Positions 1 to 8,687 of a stretch of DNA of 46,360 nucleotides are shown one piece after another; positions within the stretch are counted from its first letter, which is position 1, and the number at the start of each line of letters is the position of its first letter. Source of the stretch: Cognatilysobacter terrigena (lineage in GTDB: Bacteria; Pseudomonadota; Gammaproteobacteria; Xanthomonadales; Xanthomonadaceae); contig NZ_SELT01000023.1 of the NCBI RefSeq assembly GCF_004361065.1, forward strand, positions 1 to 46,360, given 5' to 3'. The notes below the pieces were generated by a model. The model saw only the letters and a program-made list of their open reading frames with translations. It was not told the DNA's origin and did no database searches. A program made the position numbers and the translations under genes.

Positions 1-106
<106 letters not shown>

Positions 107-251
107 AAGTTTTGCAACCAATCCCGAAGGATCGGCTAAAGCTTTGAAGTGCAGAGCCCGTCCAGGCATCAAAAACTCGCTTGCATTTGCATGCATGTAA
201 ATCTTTGTGCTTGGTACGAGACATCTGCGATGGACAGTCATCCACCACCAG

Positions 252-290
252 ACGCCCGCACAAGTCACCTGCGCACACTGTCAAAGATCA
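252..290 (-). promoter_or_regulatory. rRNA leader antitermination signals (boxA and boxC)
   Basis: On the minus strand, 290-279 reads TGATCTTTGACA, close to the E. coli rrn boxA (TGCTCTTTAACA). Positions 263-252 read TTGTGCGGGCGT, like boxC downstream of it (CTGTGTGGGCAC in E. coli). They lie between the promoter and the 16S start in the expected order. These sites recruit NusB/NusE antitermination factors in known rrn operons; the role here is inferred from similarity and position. Confidence 0.75.
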
Positions 291-362
291 CCAGACTTCG
301 GCCTCAGCGCCTCGTCCCTTTTCCCTCTCGAACCGACCTCAGTCCGTCCGAGTGAGCCGCCC

Positions 363-390
363 ATTTTAGAGCAGTTTCGATCACTGTCAA
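363..390 (-). promoter_or_regulatory. rRNA operon promoter
   Basis: The minus strand carries a perfect -35 TTGACA (390-385), a 16-base spacer and a -10 TAAAAT (368-363). A G/C-rich discriminator (GGGCGGC) follows, as in stringently controlled rRNA promoters. An A7 tract about 20 bases upstream of the -35 (about 408-414) resembles an UP element. Transcription would start near 356 and give a leader of about 250 bases before 16S. Confidence 0.85.
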
Positions 391-592
391 CACCCTGTGA
401 TCGAGGTTTTTTTGCTCCGTTGGGGTCCCGAATCGCGCTTGGCGATGCGTTCCCTTCAGCGGGGCCGCGCATTGTGCACATGCCCCTGATGTTTGGGAAG
501 AGGCAATTTGCGATGCGCTGAAATCGGTTCATCGACACTTGACCGAGACACGTGCGTACCGGAACGTCGTCCGCACTTTCGGAGGGCGTGCG
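391..592. other. Divergent intergenic region between rrn promoter and DUF192 gene
   Basis: There is no convincing gene here. A TTGACC at 539-544 could be the -35 of the rightward DUF192 gene, but no good -10 follows at the right distance. Upstream rrn activator sites may lie here but cannot be recognised by eye. Confidence 0.4.
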
Positions 593-1039
593 ATGAAAAA
601 CGGCTGGCTTTTGGCGTTCGCGATGCTGCTGATCAGCGGCTGTGCGACCGGTCATGACGCATGGGTCGAACTCGGCGGCAAGCGCTACGTGGTGGAGATC
701 GCCAACACCGAGGAGACGCGCGAACGCGGCCTCATGTTCCGCGAGGAGATGGCCGCCGACCACGGCATGCTGTTCCTGCACGACCGCGAGGAACCCCTCG
801 CCTACTGGATGAAGCACACCAAGATTCCGCTCGACATCCTCTACTTCGACACCGGCCGCAAGCTGGTCTCACAGCAGCGCGATGTGCCGCCCTGCACGCT
901 GGGCGACGCCTGCCCGCCGTATCCCAGCGGAACGCCGGCGCGCTACGTGCTGGAGCTCAACGCGGGCCAGGCCGAACAACTGAAGCTGCAGAACGGCGCA
1001 GAACTGAAGCTCGGGCCAGGGATTCCGCCGCTCAAGTAA
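593..1039 (+). CDS. DUF192 family lipoprotein
   Basis: The gene encodes 148 residues. The ATG at 593 is chosen because GGAGG sits at 581-585 and because the protein then begins with a short basic start, a hydrophobic stretch and a lipobox (LISGC, Cys about 18), typical of an exported lipoprotein. The rest matches the compact DUF192 fold: 'ETRERGLMFRE' near residue 45, 'GMLFLH', then a 'YWMKHT' block followed by 'IPLDILYFD'. These are the conserved signatures of that family, whose biochemical role is not settled. An upstream in-frame start at 539 exists but would spoil the signal peptide. The gene runs away from the rRNA promoter and converges on the rubredoxin gene, 4 bases away. Confidence 0.85.
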   Translation: MKNGWLLAFAMLLISGCATGHDAWVELGGKRYVVEIANTEETRERGLMFREEMAADHGMLFLHDREEPLAYWMKHTKIPLDILYFDTGRKLVSQQRDVPPCTLGDACPPYPSGTPARYVLELNAGQAEQLKLQNGAELKLGPGIPPLK

Positions 1040-1043
1040 GCGA

Positions 1044-1238
1044 TCAGACTTCGGTCATCTCGAAGTCATCCTTGGTGACACCGCAGTCCGGGCACGTCCA
1101 CGTGTCCGGCACGTCTTCCCAGCGCGTACCCGGCGCGATGCCCTCTTCCGGGAGTCCCTTCGCCTCGTCGTAGATGAAACCGCAGACGACGCACATCCAC
1201 GTGCGGTAGGGAGCGGCGTTTTCTGCGGGGATCGACAT
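1044..1238 (-). CDS. Rubredoxin
   Basis: This is a 64-residue protein with the two rubredoxin knuckles, CVVC near residue 17 and CPDC near residue 50, plus the usual '[10 protein letters not shown]' and '[17 protein letters not shown]' surroundings. The four Cys bind one iron, making it a one-electron carrier, probably cytoplasmic. Rubredoxins partner reductases, alkane hydroxylases or oxidative-stress enzymes; no partner is adjacent here. The start at 1238 gives the normal family length. It lacks an obvious ribosome site, and a -10-like CATTAT ends 6 bases upstream, so the mRNA may be leaderless. It is divergent from thiE. Confidence 0.93.
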   Translation of the reverse strand: MSIPAENAAPYRTWMCVVCGFIYDEAKGLPEEGIAPGTRWEDVPDTWTCPDCGVTKDDFEMTEV

Positions 1239-1243
1239 GAGCG

Positions 1244-1250
1244 GATAATG
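1244..1250. promoter_or_regulatory. Shared -10-like element of rubredoxin and thiE
   Basis: The 7-base GATAATG reads as GATAAT on the plus strand (towards thiE, about 45 bases leader) and as CATTAT on the minus strand (6 bases before the rubredoxin ATG). No strong -35 is visible for either direction, so this is a suggestion. Confidence 0.4.
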
Positions 1251-1299
1251 CGTGGATTGCGGGCCCGCATTGTCCCACCCGCCCCGTTTTGCGGAAAGC

Positions 1300-1941
1300 A
1301 TGCCTTCCAACCAGCCGCTTTGGCCGCGCCGTGGCCTGTATGCGATCACGCCGGATGAGCCCGAGACCGGCCGCCTCGTCGCGCGCGTCGCACCCGTACT
1401 CGACGCGGGCGCCGCGGTGCTGCAGTACCGCAACAAGGCAGCCGACGACGCGCGTCGTCGCGAGCAGGCGTTGGCACTTCAACCGCTGTGTCGCGATTAC
1501 CACGTGCCGCTGATCGTGAACGACGACTGGCGTCTTGCGGCCGAGATCGGTGCGGACGGTGCGCATCTCGGCGGCGATGACGGCGACCTCCACGACGCAC
1601 GCCGCGCGATGGGGACAAGCGCTGTCATCGGCGCGTCCTGCTATGACGACCTCAACCGCGCGCGTCGTGCGATCGACGCCGGCGCCAGTTACATCGCGTT
1701 CGGCGCGTTCTTTCCGTCCGGCACCAAACCGAATGCGCGACGTGCATCGCCACAACTGCTACTCGACAGCGCGGCGTTCGGCGTTCCGCGCGTCGCCATC
1801 GGTGGCGTCACCCCGGCCAACGCACCGCTGCTCATCAACGCCGGCGCCGATCTCATCGCAGTGATCGGCGGCCTGTTCGAATCGCCCGACCCGCGCGCCG
1901 CTGCGCGCGCCTACATCGACTGTTTCAAGGATCCTGCATGA
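1300..1941 (+). CDS. thiE: Thiamine phosphate synthase
   Basis: The 213-residue protein joins hydroxymethylpyrimidine diphosphate to thiazole phosphate, the last coupling step of thiamine synthesis. It shows family signatures in TIM-barrel order: 'GLYAITPD' at the start, 'VLQYRNK' (phosphate/pyrimidine contacts), '[10 protein letters not shown]', 'GADGAHLG', 'IGASCYDD', '[13 protein letters not shown]', 'VAIGGV' and a final 'AVIGGLF'. The ATG at 1300 follows GGAAAG; the longer in-frame start at 1252 adds an unconserved tail. Its stop overlaps the hemL start by four bases (ATGA), so the two are probably translationally coupled. thiC lies 20 kb away on the other strand, so the thiamine genes are dispersed here. 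Confidence 0.93.
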   Translation: MPSNQPLWPRRGLYAITPDEPETGRLVARVAPVLDAGAAVLQYRNKAADDARRREQALALQPLCRDYHVPLIVNDDWRLAAEIGADGAHLGGDDGDLHDARRAMGTSAVIGASCYDDLNRARRAIDAGASYIAFGAFFPSGTKPNARRASPQLLLDSAAFGVPRVAIGGVTPANAPLLINAGADLIAVIGGLFESPDPRAAARAYIDCFKDPA

Positions 1942-3221
1942 ACCACACCACGTCCGAGCGCCTGTTCGCGCGCGCGTCCGAATTGCTGCCTGGCGGCGTG
2001 AACTCGCCGGTTCGCGCGTTCCGCTCCGTCGGCGGCACGCCGTTCTTCGCGCAGCGTGCGGAGGGTGCGTACCTGTACGACGTCGACGGCAATCGTTACG
2101 TGGACTACGTCGGCTCGTGGGGGCCGATGATCGCGGGCCACGCGCATCCGCGTGTGCTCGAAGCCGTCGAACGCACGATGCGCAACGGGCTCAGCTTCGG
2201 CGTGCCGAATCCGCTCGAGGTCGACATGGCGGAAGCGATCACGCGCATCGTGCCGAGCTGCGAGATGGTGCGCATGGTGAACTCGGGCACCGAAGCGACA
2301 CTGTCGGCGATCCGCCTTGCGCGCGGCGCGACCGGCCGCTCGCGCATCGTGAAGTTCGAAGGCTGCTACCACGGGCACGGGGACAGTTTCCTCGTCAAAG
2401 CCGGCAGCGGTGTCATGACGCTGGGCCTTCCGAATTCGCCGGGCGTGCCGTCCGCTTTGGCCGATCTCACGCTCACGCTTCCGTACAACGACTTCGACGC
2501 CGCCACTGCGCTGTTCGAGGAAGTCGGTGCGGACATCGCCGCGCTCATCATCGAACCCATCGTCGGCAACGCGAACTGCATCCTGCCGCGCGACGGCTAC
2601 CTGCAGCACCTGCGCGCGCTGTGCACCACGCACGGCGCGCTGCTGATCTTCGACGAAGTGATGACGGGCTTCCGTGTCGCGCTCGGCGGCGCGCAGCAGC
2701 GTTACGGAATCACGCCGGACCTGTCGACGTTCGGAAAGATCATCGGCGGCGGCATGCCGGTAGGCGCATACGGCGGGCGTCGCGACCTCATGCAGCAGAT
2801 CGCGCCGGCCGGACCGATCTACCAGGCGGGCACGCTGAGCGGCAATCCGGTCGCCATGGCAGCGGGCCTCGCGACGCTGGAGCTCATCCAGGCACCGGGC
2901 TTCCACCAGGCACTGGAGCGCACGACGCACGCGCTCTGCGACGGCCTCGAAGCCGCCGCGCGCGACGCCGGCATCGCGTTCCACACCACGCGCGCACCGG
3001 GCATGTTCGGCCTGTACTTCCGCAAGGGTCCGGTGGAGACGTTCGAGGACGCGAAGGCGTCCGACACCGCGCGCTTCAATCGATTCGTCCACGCGATGCT
3101 GGAGCGAGGCGTCTACCTCGCGCCGTCCGCGTTCGAGGCCGGCTTCGTGTCGAGCGCACACGGCGAAGCCGAGATCGCGCACACGATCGCCGCAGCGCGC
3201 GAGGCGTTCGCCGCGCTGTGA
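1938..3221 (+). CDS. hemL: Glutamate-1-semialdehyde 2,1-aminomutase
   Basis: This 427-residue class-III PLP enzyme converts glutamate-1-semialdehyde to 5-aminolevulinate in the C5 route of haem synthesis. Visible motifs are the N-terminal '[13 protein letters not shown]', '[15 protein letters not shown]', '[11 protein letters not shown]', the cofactor aspartate in '[12 protein letters not shown]', and the PLP lysine in '[18 protein letters not shown]' (about residue 266). Length is normal. It is the second gene of a two-gene unit with thiE, sharing ATGA, and converges on the acetylornithine aminotransferase gene about 50 bases away. Both are PLP aminotransferase-fold enzymes, but the substrates are clearly distinguished by sequence. 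Confidence 0.97.
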   Translation: MNHTTSERLFARASELLPGGVNSPVRAFRSVGGTPFFAQRAEGAYLYDVDGNRYVDYVGSWGPMIAGHAHPRVLEAVERTMRNGLSFGVPNPLEVDMAEAITRIVPSCEMVRMVNSGTEATLSAIRLARGATGRSRIVKFEGCYHGHGDSFLVKAGSGVMTLGLPNSPGVPSALADLTLTLPYNDFDAATALFEEVGADIAALIIEPIVGNANCILPRDGYLQHLRALCTTHGALLIFDEVMTGFRVALGGAQQRYGITPDLSTFGKIIGGGMPVGAYGGRRDLMQQIAPAGPIYQAGTLSGNPVAMAAGLATLELIQAPGFHQALERTTHALCDGLEAAARDAGIAFHTTRAPGMFGLYFRKGPVETFEDAKASDTARFNRFVHAMLERGVYLAPSAFEAGFVSSAHGEAEIAHTIAAAREAFAAL

Positions 3222-3273
3222 CGACCGGCGCGCCGTCGCGGGTGCTGTTCGACCCCGACGGCGTGCCCGCGTA

Positions 3274-4506
3274 CTACGGCTTCGGCTGAGCGACGAAATC
3301 GCGCAGCGCGTCGCCGAGACGGCGCAGGCCGTCGGCGATGTCGGCGTCGCTGATGTTGAGCGCGGGCACGAAGCGCAGCACGTCCGGGCCGGCCTGAAGC
3401 AGCAGCAGGCCGTGGTCGACGCAACGGTCGAGGATTTCTGCGGCGCGACCGGCGAATTCCGGTCGTAGCTGCGCGCCGATCATCAGGCCGCGTCCACGCA
3501 CTTCCGCGAACAGGCCGAGTTCGCGATCGAGCGCGGCAAGCGCGTCGCGGATCACCTGCGCCTGCTTCGCGACGTTGCCGAGCACAGTCTCCGACGACAG
3601 TTCGCTCAGGGCCGCAAGCGCGACGGCCGCCGCGAGCGGGTTGCCGCCGAACGTCGTGCCGTGCGCGCCGAACTGCAGCGTCTCCGCAGCGCGCGATCCG
3701 GCGAGCATGGCGCCGATCGGGAAACCGCTGCCGAGCGCCTTCGCGAGCGACACGACGTCGGGTTTCACACCGTAGTCCTGCCACGCGAACAGCTTGCCGG
3801 TGCGGCCCATGCCGCACTGGATCTCGTCGAACATCAACAGCGCGCCGTGCGTGTCGCAGAGTTCGCGCAACGCGGCGAGGAATTCGGGTGCGGCCGGCAT
3901 GACGCCGCCCTCGCCCTGCACGGGCTCGACGAGCACGGCGCAGACGTCGCCCGCGGCCATCGCCGCGCGCGCGCCGTCGACATCATTGAACTTCGCGTAG
4001 CGGAAGCCCGGCGGCAGCGGTTCGAAACCTTCCTGGTACTTGGGCTGCGCCGTCGCGGTGACGGTGGTCAGCGTGCGGCCGTGGAAGCTGCCTTCGAAGG
4101 TGAGGATGGTGCGGCGCGACGGCTCGCGGCCCTGCGCGGTCGCCCAGCGACGCGCGAGCTTGATGGCGGCTTCGTTCGCTTCCGCGCCGGAATTGCAGAG
4201 GAACACGCGCTCGGCGAAACCGGACGCTTCCACCAGCGCTTCGGCCAGCCGCAGCGGCGGCTCGGAGACGAAGACATTGCTGGTGTGCCAGAGCTTGGCG
4301 GACTGCGTCGTCAGCGCGTCGATCAGGGCGGGGTGCGCATGGCCGAGCGCGTTGACGGCGATGCCGGCGCCGAAATCCACGTATTCGCGGCCGTCGCGAT
4401 CCCAGACGCGGGCACCGCGGCCGTGGTCGAGCACGATGCGGCGCGGGCGGTAGACGGGGACGTAGTAGCGGTCGGCGAGACCGAGAAGCGAGTGGGAATC
4501 GGACAT
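3274..4506 (-). CDS. argD: Acetylornithine aminotransferase
   Basis: The 410-residue class-III aminotransferase fits the arginine route (N-acetylornithine / N-acetylglutamate semialdehyde); some members also act on succinyl-ornithine or succinyl-diaminopimelate. Motifs include '[18 protein letters not shown]', '[17 protein letters not shown]', 'FHGRTL', '[19 protein letters not shown]' and the PLP lysine in '[17 protein letters not shown]'. The start at 4506 gives the usual length; an in-frame ATG at 4554 would add 16 residues and cannot be excluded, because neither has a clear ribosome site. The stop lies close to the end of the convergent hemL. The argD assignment is by motif and length, so astC-like activity remains possible. 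Confidence 0.88.
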   Translation of the reverse strand: MSDSHSLLGLADRYYVPVYRPRRIVLDHGRGARVWDRDGREYVDFGAGIAVNALGHAHPALIDALTTQSAKLWHTSNVFVSEPPLRLAEALVEASGFAERVFLCNSGAEANEAAIKLARRWATAQGREPSRRTILTFEGSFHGRTLTTVTATAQPKYQEGFEPLPPGFRYAKFNDVDGARAAMAAGDVCAVLVEPVQGEGGVMPAAPEFLAALRELCDTHGALLMFDEIQCGMGRTGKLFAWQDYGVKPDVVSLAKALGSGFPIGAMLAGSRAAETLQFGAHGTTFGGNPLAAAVALAALSELSSETVLGNVAKQAQVIRDALAALDRELGLFAEVRGRGLMIGAQLRPEFAGRAAEILDRCVDHGLLLLQAGPDVLRFVPALNISDADIADGLRRLGDALRDFVAQPKP

Positions 4507-4649
4507 CGGAATGGCAGGCGGGCGCCGGCTCGGCGCGTCGCCATTGTCGGGCATCCGTCAGCGGCAGGACGCGACGCGTGACGCCTTCCGTCGAACGCTG
4601 CGTCGCAAAGCGAGCTCAGTCGAGCGCTTGCTCAGGCCGAGCCGCCGCG

Positions 4650-5069
4650 TTACCAGACGCCGGTATTCGCCATCGACTGCCACGGCTCCTGCGGCGCGAG
4701 CGGCGAGCCCTTCTGCAGCAGTTCGACGGAGATCAGGTCCGGCGAGCGCACGAACGCCATGTGGCCGTCGCGCGGCGGGCGGTTGATCGTGTAGCCCATC
4801 GACAGCAGGTGTTCGCACTTCGCGTAGATGTCGTCCACCGCGAACGCGAGGTGGCCGAAGTTGCGCGCGGTGCCGTAATCCTCGTCGTCGTAGTTCCAGG
4901 TGAGCTCGATCTCCGACTCCGGGTTCTCGGGCGCGCCGAGGTAGACCAGCGTGAAGCGGCCCTGCGGATAGTCGCGGCGGCGGTTCTCGACCAGGCCGAG
5001 TCCGTCGCACCAGAAGCGCAGCGAGGCGTCGAGATCGCGGACGCGGACCATGGCGTGCAGGTACTTCAT
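4650..5069 (-). CDS. gloA: Glyoxalase I (lactoylglutathione lyase)
   Basis: The 139-residue vicinal-oxygen-chelate protein isomerises the methylglyoxal-glutathione hemithioacetal. Candidate metal ligands are all visible: His5 in 'MKYLHAMVRV', Glu in 'SEIELTWNY', His in 'NFGHLAFAVDD' and Glu in 'ISVELLQK', the H/E/H/E set of the E. coli enzyme. The start at 5069 has GAGGTGA upstream. It sits 9 bases after the SDR gene and probably shares its transcript. A 143-base stretch to argD downstream shows no strong terminator. Confidence 0.93.
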   Translation of the reverse strand: MKYLHAMVRVRDLDASLRFWCDGLGLVENRRRDYPQGRFTLVYLGAPENPESEIELTWNYDDEDYGTARNFGHLAFAVDDIYAKCEHLLSMGYTINRPPRDGHMAFVRSPDLISVELLQKGSPLAPQEPWQSMANTGVW

Positions 5070-5078
5070 CGGATCACC

Positions 5079-5894
5079 TCAGAGGAACAGGTCGGGCAGG
5101 AGCGGCTTGGAAGGATCGACGGCATAGCGTGCGAAATCGGTGACACCGGCTTCGCGCAGCACGTCCTCGTCGATGAAGAAGCGGCCGGTCGCTTCGCGTG
5201 CGGGGCGCGTCAGGATCGCGTGCGCGGCGTCGGCGACGATCTCGGGGCGACGGCACATTGCGGCGTCTACGCCCGGGATCATGTTGATCGCATCGGTCGC
5301 AATGATCGTCTTCGGCCACAGCGCGTTGATCGCAACGCCCTGCTCGCGGAATTCGGCGGCGAGACCGAGCGTCACGAAGCTCATGCCCATCTTCGCGAGC
5401 GTGTAGCCGGTGTGCGGGCCCCACCATTTCGGGTCGAGGCTCGGCGGCGGCGCGAGCGTGAGCACGTGCGGATCGGGCGATTGCAGCAGCTGCGGCAGGC
5501 AGGCCTGCGTCACGAGGAACGTGCCGCGCGCGTTGACCTGCTGCATGAGGTCGAATCGCTTCATCGGCGTGTCGAGCGCACCGCGCAGCCAGATCGCGCT
5601 CGCGTTGTTGACGAGGATGTCGATGCCACCAAACGTGTCGGCCGTCGCGGCGACCGCCGCACGTACTTCGTCTTCTTCACGGATGTCGCACTGGAGCGCG
5701 AGCGGATTGCCGCCGGCTTTCGCGACTTCCTCGGCGACGGTGTGGATCGTGCCGGGCAGCTTCGGATTCGGCACGCCGGACTTGGCGACGATCGCGACAT
5801 TCGCGCGGTCGGCCGCTGCGCGCAACGCGATCGCGCGGCCGATGCCACGGGACGCGCCGGTGATGAAAACGGTCTTGCCGGAAAGGGTGGTCAT
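5079..5894 (-). CDS. Short-chain dehydrogenase/reductase, HSDL2-like
   Basis: The 271-residue classical SDR has the N-terminal nucleotide-binding glycine motif 'TGASRGIG' (residues about 13-20), 'NNAS' (about 96-99), and the catalytic Tyr/Lys pair in 'YTLAK'. 'VAKSGVPNPKLPGTI' and 'WWGPHTGYTLAKMGMS' are typical of the subgroup related to animal hydroxysteroid dehydrogenase-like protein 2, here without the sterol-carrier domain. Substrate is unknown; acyl chains or hydroxy-fatty acids are guesses from the relatives. It is placed between the kinase-like gene (19 bases upstream) and gloA (9 bases downstream), suggesting one transcript. Confidence 0.88.
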   Translation of the reverse strand: MTTLSGKTVFITGASRGIGRAIALRAAADRANVAIVAKSGVPNPKLPGTIHTVAEEVAKAGGNPLALQCDIREEDEVRAAVAATADTFGGIDILVNNASAIWLRGALDTPMKRFDLMQQVNARGTFLVTQACLPQLLQSPDPHVLTLAPPPSLDPKWWGPHTGYTLAKMGMSFVTLGLAAEFREQGVAINALWPKTIIATDAINMIPGVDAAMCRRPEIVADAAHAILTRPAREATGRFFIDEDVLREAGVTDFARYAVDPSKPLLPDLFL

Positions 5895-5913
5895 GGGGCC
5901 GTCCGTTGGTGGA

Positions 5914-6588
5914 TCAGGGCTTGGGACCCTGCCCTTCGTTGTCTTCCCAGTGCAGGACGCGCCGGGTGATGAAGCGGTAGCCGTGCTTGCCCGTCGCGAA
6001 CCAGGCCTCGCGCACCCACGAGCGGCGTTTGAGCACGCGGCGTTCGACCGGCGTCAGCGCGTCGGGGCAGTACGTGCGCTTGTGCTTGAGCAGATGACGC
6101 AGATCCTCGCGCGCGAGGAGGCGCATCCACGGCGAGCGGGCGCGACCGCGGCTCGCGAGCTGGAAGTCGATGATCGCGGGCGAGCCGTCGTCGAGGACGA
6201 GCCAGTTCGCTTCCTTCGCGAGGTCGTTGTGCGCGAGGCCGCGCCGATGCAGCCGCTGCAGCAGGCGTCGCGCCTCGCGGAAATAGACCACGTCACCACG
6301 CGGCGGGCGCTGGTACATCGCGGCGCCGCTCATGTAGCTGCGATCGAGGCGTCGCCCGTCCCAGCGCAGCAGCTGCGGCACCGCGTCGACCCCGCGCACC
6401 GCCTCGAGCCCGCGCGCTTCGCGGCGCGCGAGCCACCATGCGGGCAGGCGCAACCACAGCGGCACATGCGCGAGGTCGCGCCGCACGAACACACGCTCGC
6501 CCTCGCGCATCAGCGCGATGCGGCCGAAGCTGTCGGCCTTGAGCGCCTCGATTTCGACGGGCATTGCGGTGGTCGGCGCTGAATCCAT
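5914..6588 (-). CDS. RIO/Kdo-kinase-like small protein kinase
   Basis: The 224-residue protein has a kinase catalytic loop, His120-Asn-Asp122-Leu-x-Lys125-x-x-Asn128 ('HNDLAKEAN'), and a metal-binding Asp141 in 'IIDFQLA', the RIO/lipopolysaccharide-kinase style replacement of DFG. The N-lobe is very short and lacks an obvious glycine-rich loop, as in these small atypical kinases. The C-terminal third is basic (many Arg/Lys), which would suit a nucleic-acid, membrane or LPS-core target. It could phosphorylate a protein or a sugar such as Kdo; sequence alone does not decide. The start at 6588 is preceded at 7 bases by a -10-like TACACT; a second ATG eight codons later (6564) is an alternative. 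It is divergent from the DedA fusion. Confidence 0.75.
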   Translation of the reverse strand: MDSAPTTAMPVEIEALKADSFGRIALMREGERVFVRRDLAHVPLWLRLPAWWLARREARGLEAVRGVDAVPQLLRWDGRRLDRSYMSGAAMYQRPPRGDVVYFREARRLLQRLHRRGLAHNDLAKEANWLVLDDGSPAIIDFQLASRGRARSPWMRLLAREDLRHLLKHKRTYCPDALTPVERRVLKRRSWVREAWFATGKHGYRFITRRVLHWEDNEGQGPKP

Positions 6589-6595
6589 TGCGTGA

Positions 6596-6651
6596 AGTGT
6601 ACGGGCCACATCGACGCGGCCGCTTCCGCTGTCGCAGCCGCTGGCGATAAT
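6596..6651. promoter_or_regulatory. Divergent -10-like elements placed for leaderless transcripts
   Basis: On the minus strand TACACT (6601-6596) ends 7 bases before the kinase ATG at 6588. On the plus strand GATAAT (6646-6651) ends 7 bases before the DedA-fusion ATG at 6659. Neither gene has a ribosome site. With initiation about 7 bases after a -10, both mRNAs would start at or near the start codon. -35 elements are weak, so this is a positional inference. Confidence 0.45.
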
Positions 6652-6658
6652 CGGGCCG

Positions 6659-8644
6659 ATGACATCCGCCTGGCTCGACTCCGCCACCGCCTGGATCAGC
6701 GCGCATCCGCTCGCGGCCGGCGCGCTCATCTTCCTCGTCGCGTTCTGCGATGCGGTCATCGTGCTCGGCATCGTGGTGCCCGCGATGCCGCTGCTGTTCG
6801 CGGTCGGCACGCTGATCGGCTTGGGCCACGTCAACGGGCCGTATGCGGTCGCGAGCGCAGCGCTGGGCGCGTTCATCGGCGACGGCATGAGCTACTGGAT
6901 CGGACGCCGCTTCGGGCCGCAGCTGCGCACGCGCGGACCATTCGCGCGTTGGCCGCAGTGGCTGGAGCGCGGCGAAGGCATGTTCCGGCGCCACGGCACC
7001 AAGAGCATCTTCATCGCGCGCTTCGTCGGCGCGGTGCGGCCGTTCGTGCCCGCGATCGCGGGCATGCTGCACGTGCCGACCGTGCGCTACCTCGTGCCGA
7101 GCGCGACCGCGTGCGCGGGCTGGGCGGTCGCGTTCCTCGCTCCGGGCTGGGTGCTCGGGGCGTCGTACGAGGCGGTGGAAGCGGTCGCGGACCGGCTCGC
7201 GCTGGTGCTCGGCGGATTGCTGGTCGCGATCGCGACCGCGTGGGCGGTGGTGCTCTACACGTGGCGCTGGTTCGCGGGTCATGCGGACTCGCTGCTGGCG
7301 CGCCTGTTGCGGTGGTCGCGTCGTCATCCGCGCCTCGGCCGCTACGCCGTAGCGCTGGTCGATCCGAACCGGCCGGAGGCGCCGTCGCTGGCGGTGCTCG
7401 CCGTATGCCTGCTCGCGATCAGTTGCGTGTGGTTCTCGCTGGTGGCGCTGCTGGTCGCGAATGGCGGGCCGCTCGGCATCGACTACCGCGTGCACGACAT
7501 CATGATGTCGCTGCGCAATCCGCTCGCGGATCGCATGATGGCCGCGCTGGCGAGCTTGGGCGATGCCGAAGTGCTCGGCCCCGCAGCGGCCGTCGCGCTG
7601 CTCTATCTCGCCTGGCGTCGACGCTGGATGGCGGCGGCGCACTGGCTTGCGGCCGTCGTGTTCGGCCTTGCGCTGACGACGATGTTGCAGGCGGTGGTCG
7701 ACATGCCGCGTCCGCCGACCGCGCCGCCCGGCTTCGGCTTTCCGTCCGGCGCGGTGACGATGATGACGGTGGTGCTCGGCTTCTTCGCCGTGCTGATCGC
7801 ACGCGAACTGCCGGGGCGGCAGCGCGTGTGGCCGTACCTGCTCACGGGCGTGTTGACGACGGTGGTGGGCGTCGCGCGGCTGTACCTGGGCGCGCATTGG
7901 ACCAGCGACGTCGTCGGCGGCACGGTGTTCGGCATCGTCTGGCTGCTCGTGCTCGGCCTCGCCTATCGAAGGCACTTCACGCGCTCGTTCTGGATGCGGC
8001 CGCTGGCGACGTTGTTCTACGTCGCGCTGCTGGTGGGTGCGCTGTGGCATGCGCCGCGCGCGTCCGCGCCATTGCTCGCGCGCTTCACGCCGCCCGAAGC
8101 GACGCTCGTCCTGCAGACCGATGGCTGGTGGGCGCGCGACTGGCAACGGCTGCCCCACACGCGCGACGAAAATGCGCGCCACGGCGGTGCGCCGCTGAAC
8201 GTGCAGATCGCGGGCGATCTCGCGCCGGTACGCCGCGTGCTCGAGGCGCGCGGCTGGCGCGTGCAGCCGCAGGCCGACTGGAAATCGGTGCTCGGCCTGC
8301 TCGACGACGACACGCCCGCAGGTCGCCAACCCGTCCTGCCGGCGAGCTTCGACGCCCGCGCGGAGACGCTGCTGTTCGTGCACGACGGCGCGCGATTCGA
8401 CGAACGCTTCGTCCTACGCATCTGGCCTGCACCCGCGCGCCTCAGCGACGGCACGCCACTGTGGATCGGCAGTACGCAGCGGCTGGTGTTGGCGCGCCCG
8501 CTCGACGCCTTCGCGCTGTGGCGGCCCCAGCCGTTCATCGCGGTCGACGCGGAGCCGGCCTTCGAAGCGCTGCGCACGCTGCCGTCATCCGAAACAATCA
8601 ATGCGCACGGCACGCATGTGCTGCGCGTGCGCACTTCGCACTAG
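6659..8644 (+). CDS. DedA-PAP2-LssY three-domain membrane protein
   Basis: This 661-residue fusion has three parts. Residues about 1-205 are a DedA domain ('GDGMSYWIGRRFG' at 75-86; 'FIARFVGAVRPFVPAIAG' at 118-135). Residues about 245-440 are a six-helix PAP2-type region. Residues about 470-655 are a soluble LssY-like C-terminal domain. DedA proteins are linked to lipid-carrier recycling, and PAP2 enzymes dephosphorylate undecaprenyl-PP or phosphatidate. The PAP2 signature is damaged: Gln344 stands where the first-motif Lys is expected before Arg351-Pro352, and the second motif reads PSGA (362-365) instead of PSGH. Arg407, His413 and Asp417 of the third motif remain. Phosphatase activity is therefore doubtful. 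It is divergent from the kinase gene. Confidence 0.88.
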   Translation: MTSAWLDSATAWISAHPLAAGALIFLVAFCDAVIVLGIVVPAMPLLFAVGTLIGLGHVNGPYAVASAALGAFIGDGMSYWIGRRFGPQLRTRGPFARWPQWLERGEGMFRRHGTKSIFIARFVGAVRPFVPAIAGMLHVPTVRYLVPSATACAGWAVAFLAPGWVLGASYEAVEAVADRLALVLGGLLVAIATAWAVVLYTWRWFAGHADSLLARLLRWSRRHPRLGRYAVALVDPNRPEAPSLAVLAVCLLAISCVWFSLVALLVANGGPLGIDYRVHDIMMSLRNPLADRMMAALASLGDAEVLGPAAAVALLYLAWRRRWMAAAHWLAAVVFGLALTTMLQAVVDMPRPPTAPPGFGFPSGAVTMMTVVLGFFAVLIARELPGRQRVWPYLLTGVLTTVVGVARLYLGAHWTSDVVGGTVFGIVWLLVLGLAYRRHFTRSFWMRPLATLFYVALLVGALWHAPRASAPLLARFTPPEATLVLQTDGWWARDWQRLPHTRDENARHGGAPLNVQIAGDLAPVRRVLEARGWRVQPQADWKSVLGLLDDDTPAGRQPVLPASFDARAETLLFVHDGARFDERFVLRIWPAPARLSDGTPLWIGSTQRLVLARPLDAFALWRPQPFIAVDAEPAFEALRTLPSSETINAHGTHVLRVRTSH

Positions 8645-8687
8645 GTTGCGGTTCAGCGCGGCGCCATCGCGCGCCGCGGCACATCGA

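Noticed and set aside
3218-3289. Short GTG frame of 23 codons overlapping the hemL stop
   Set aside because: It has no ribosome site, overlaps the end of the convergent argD, and is too short to judge.
6293-8383. A 696-codon minus-strand frame opposite the DedA fusion
   Set aside because: Composition is that of antisense G/C-rich DNA, with runs of Arg/His/Gln, and no start signal. The plus strand has three real domains.
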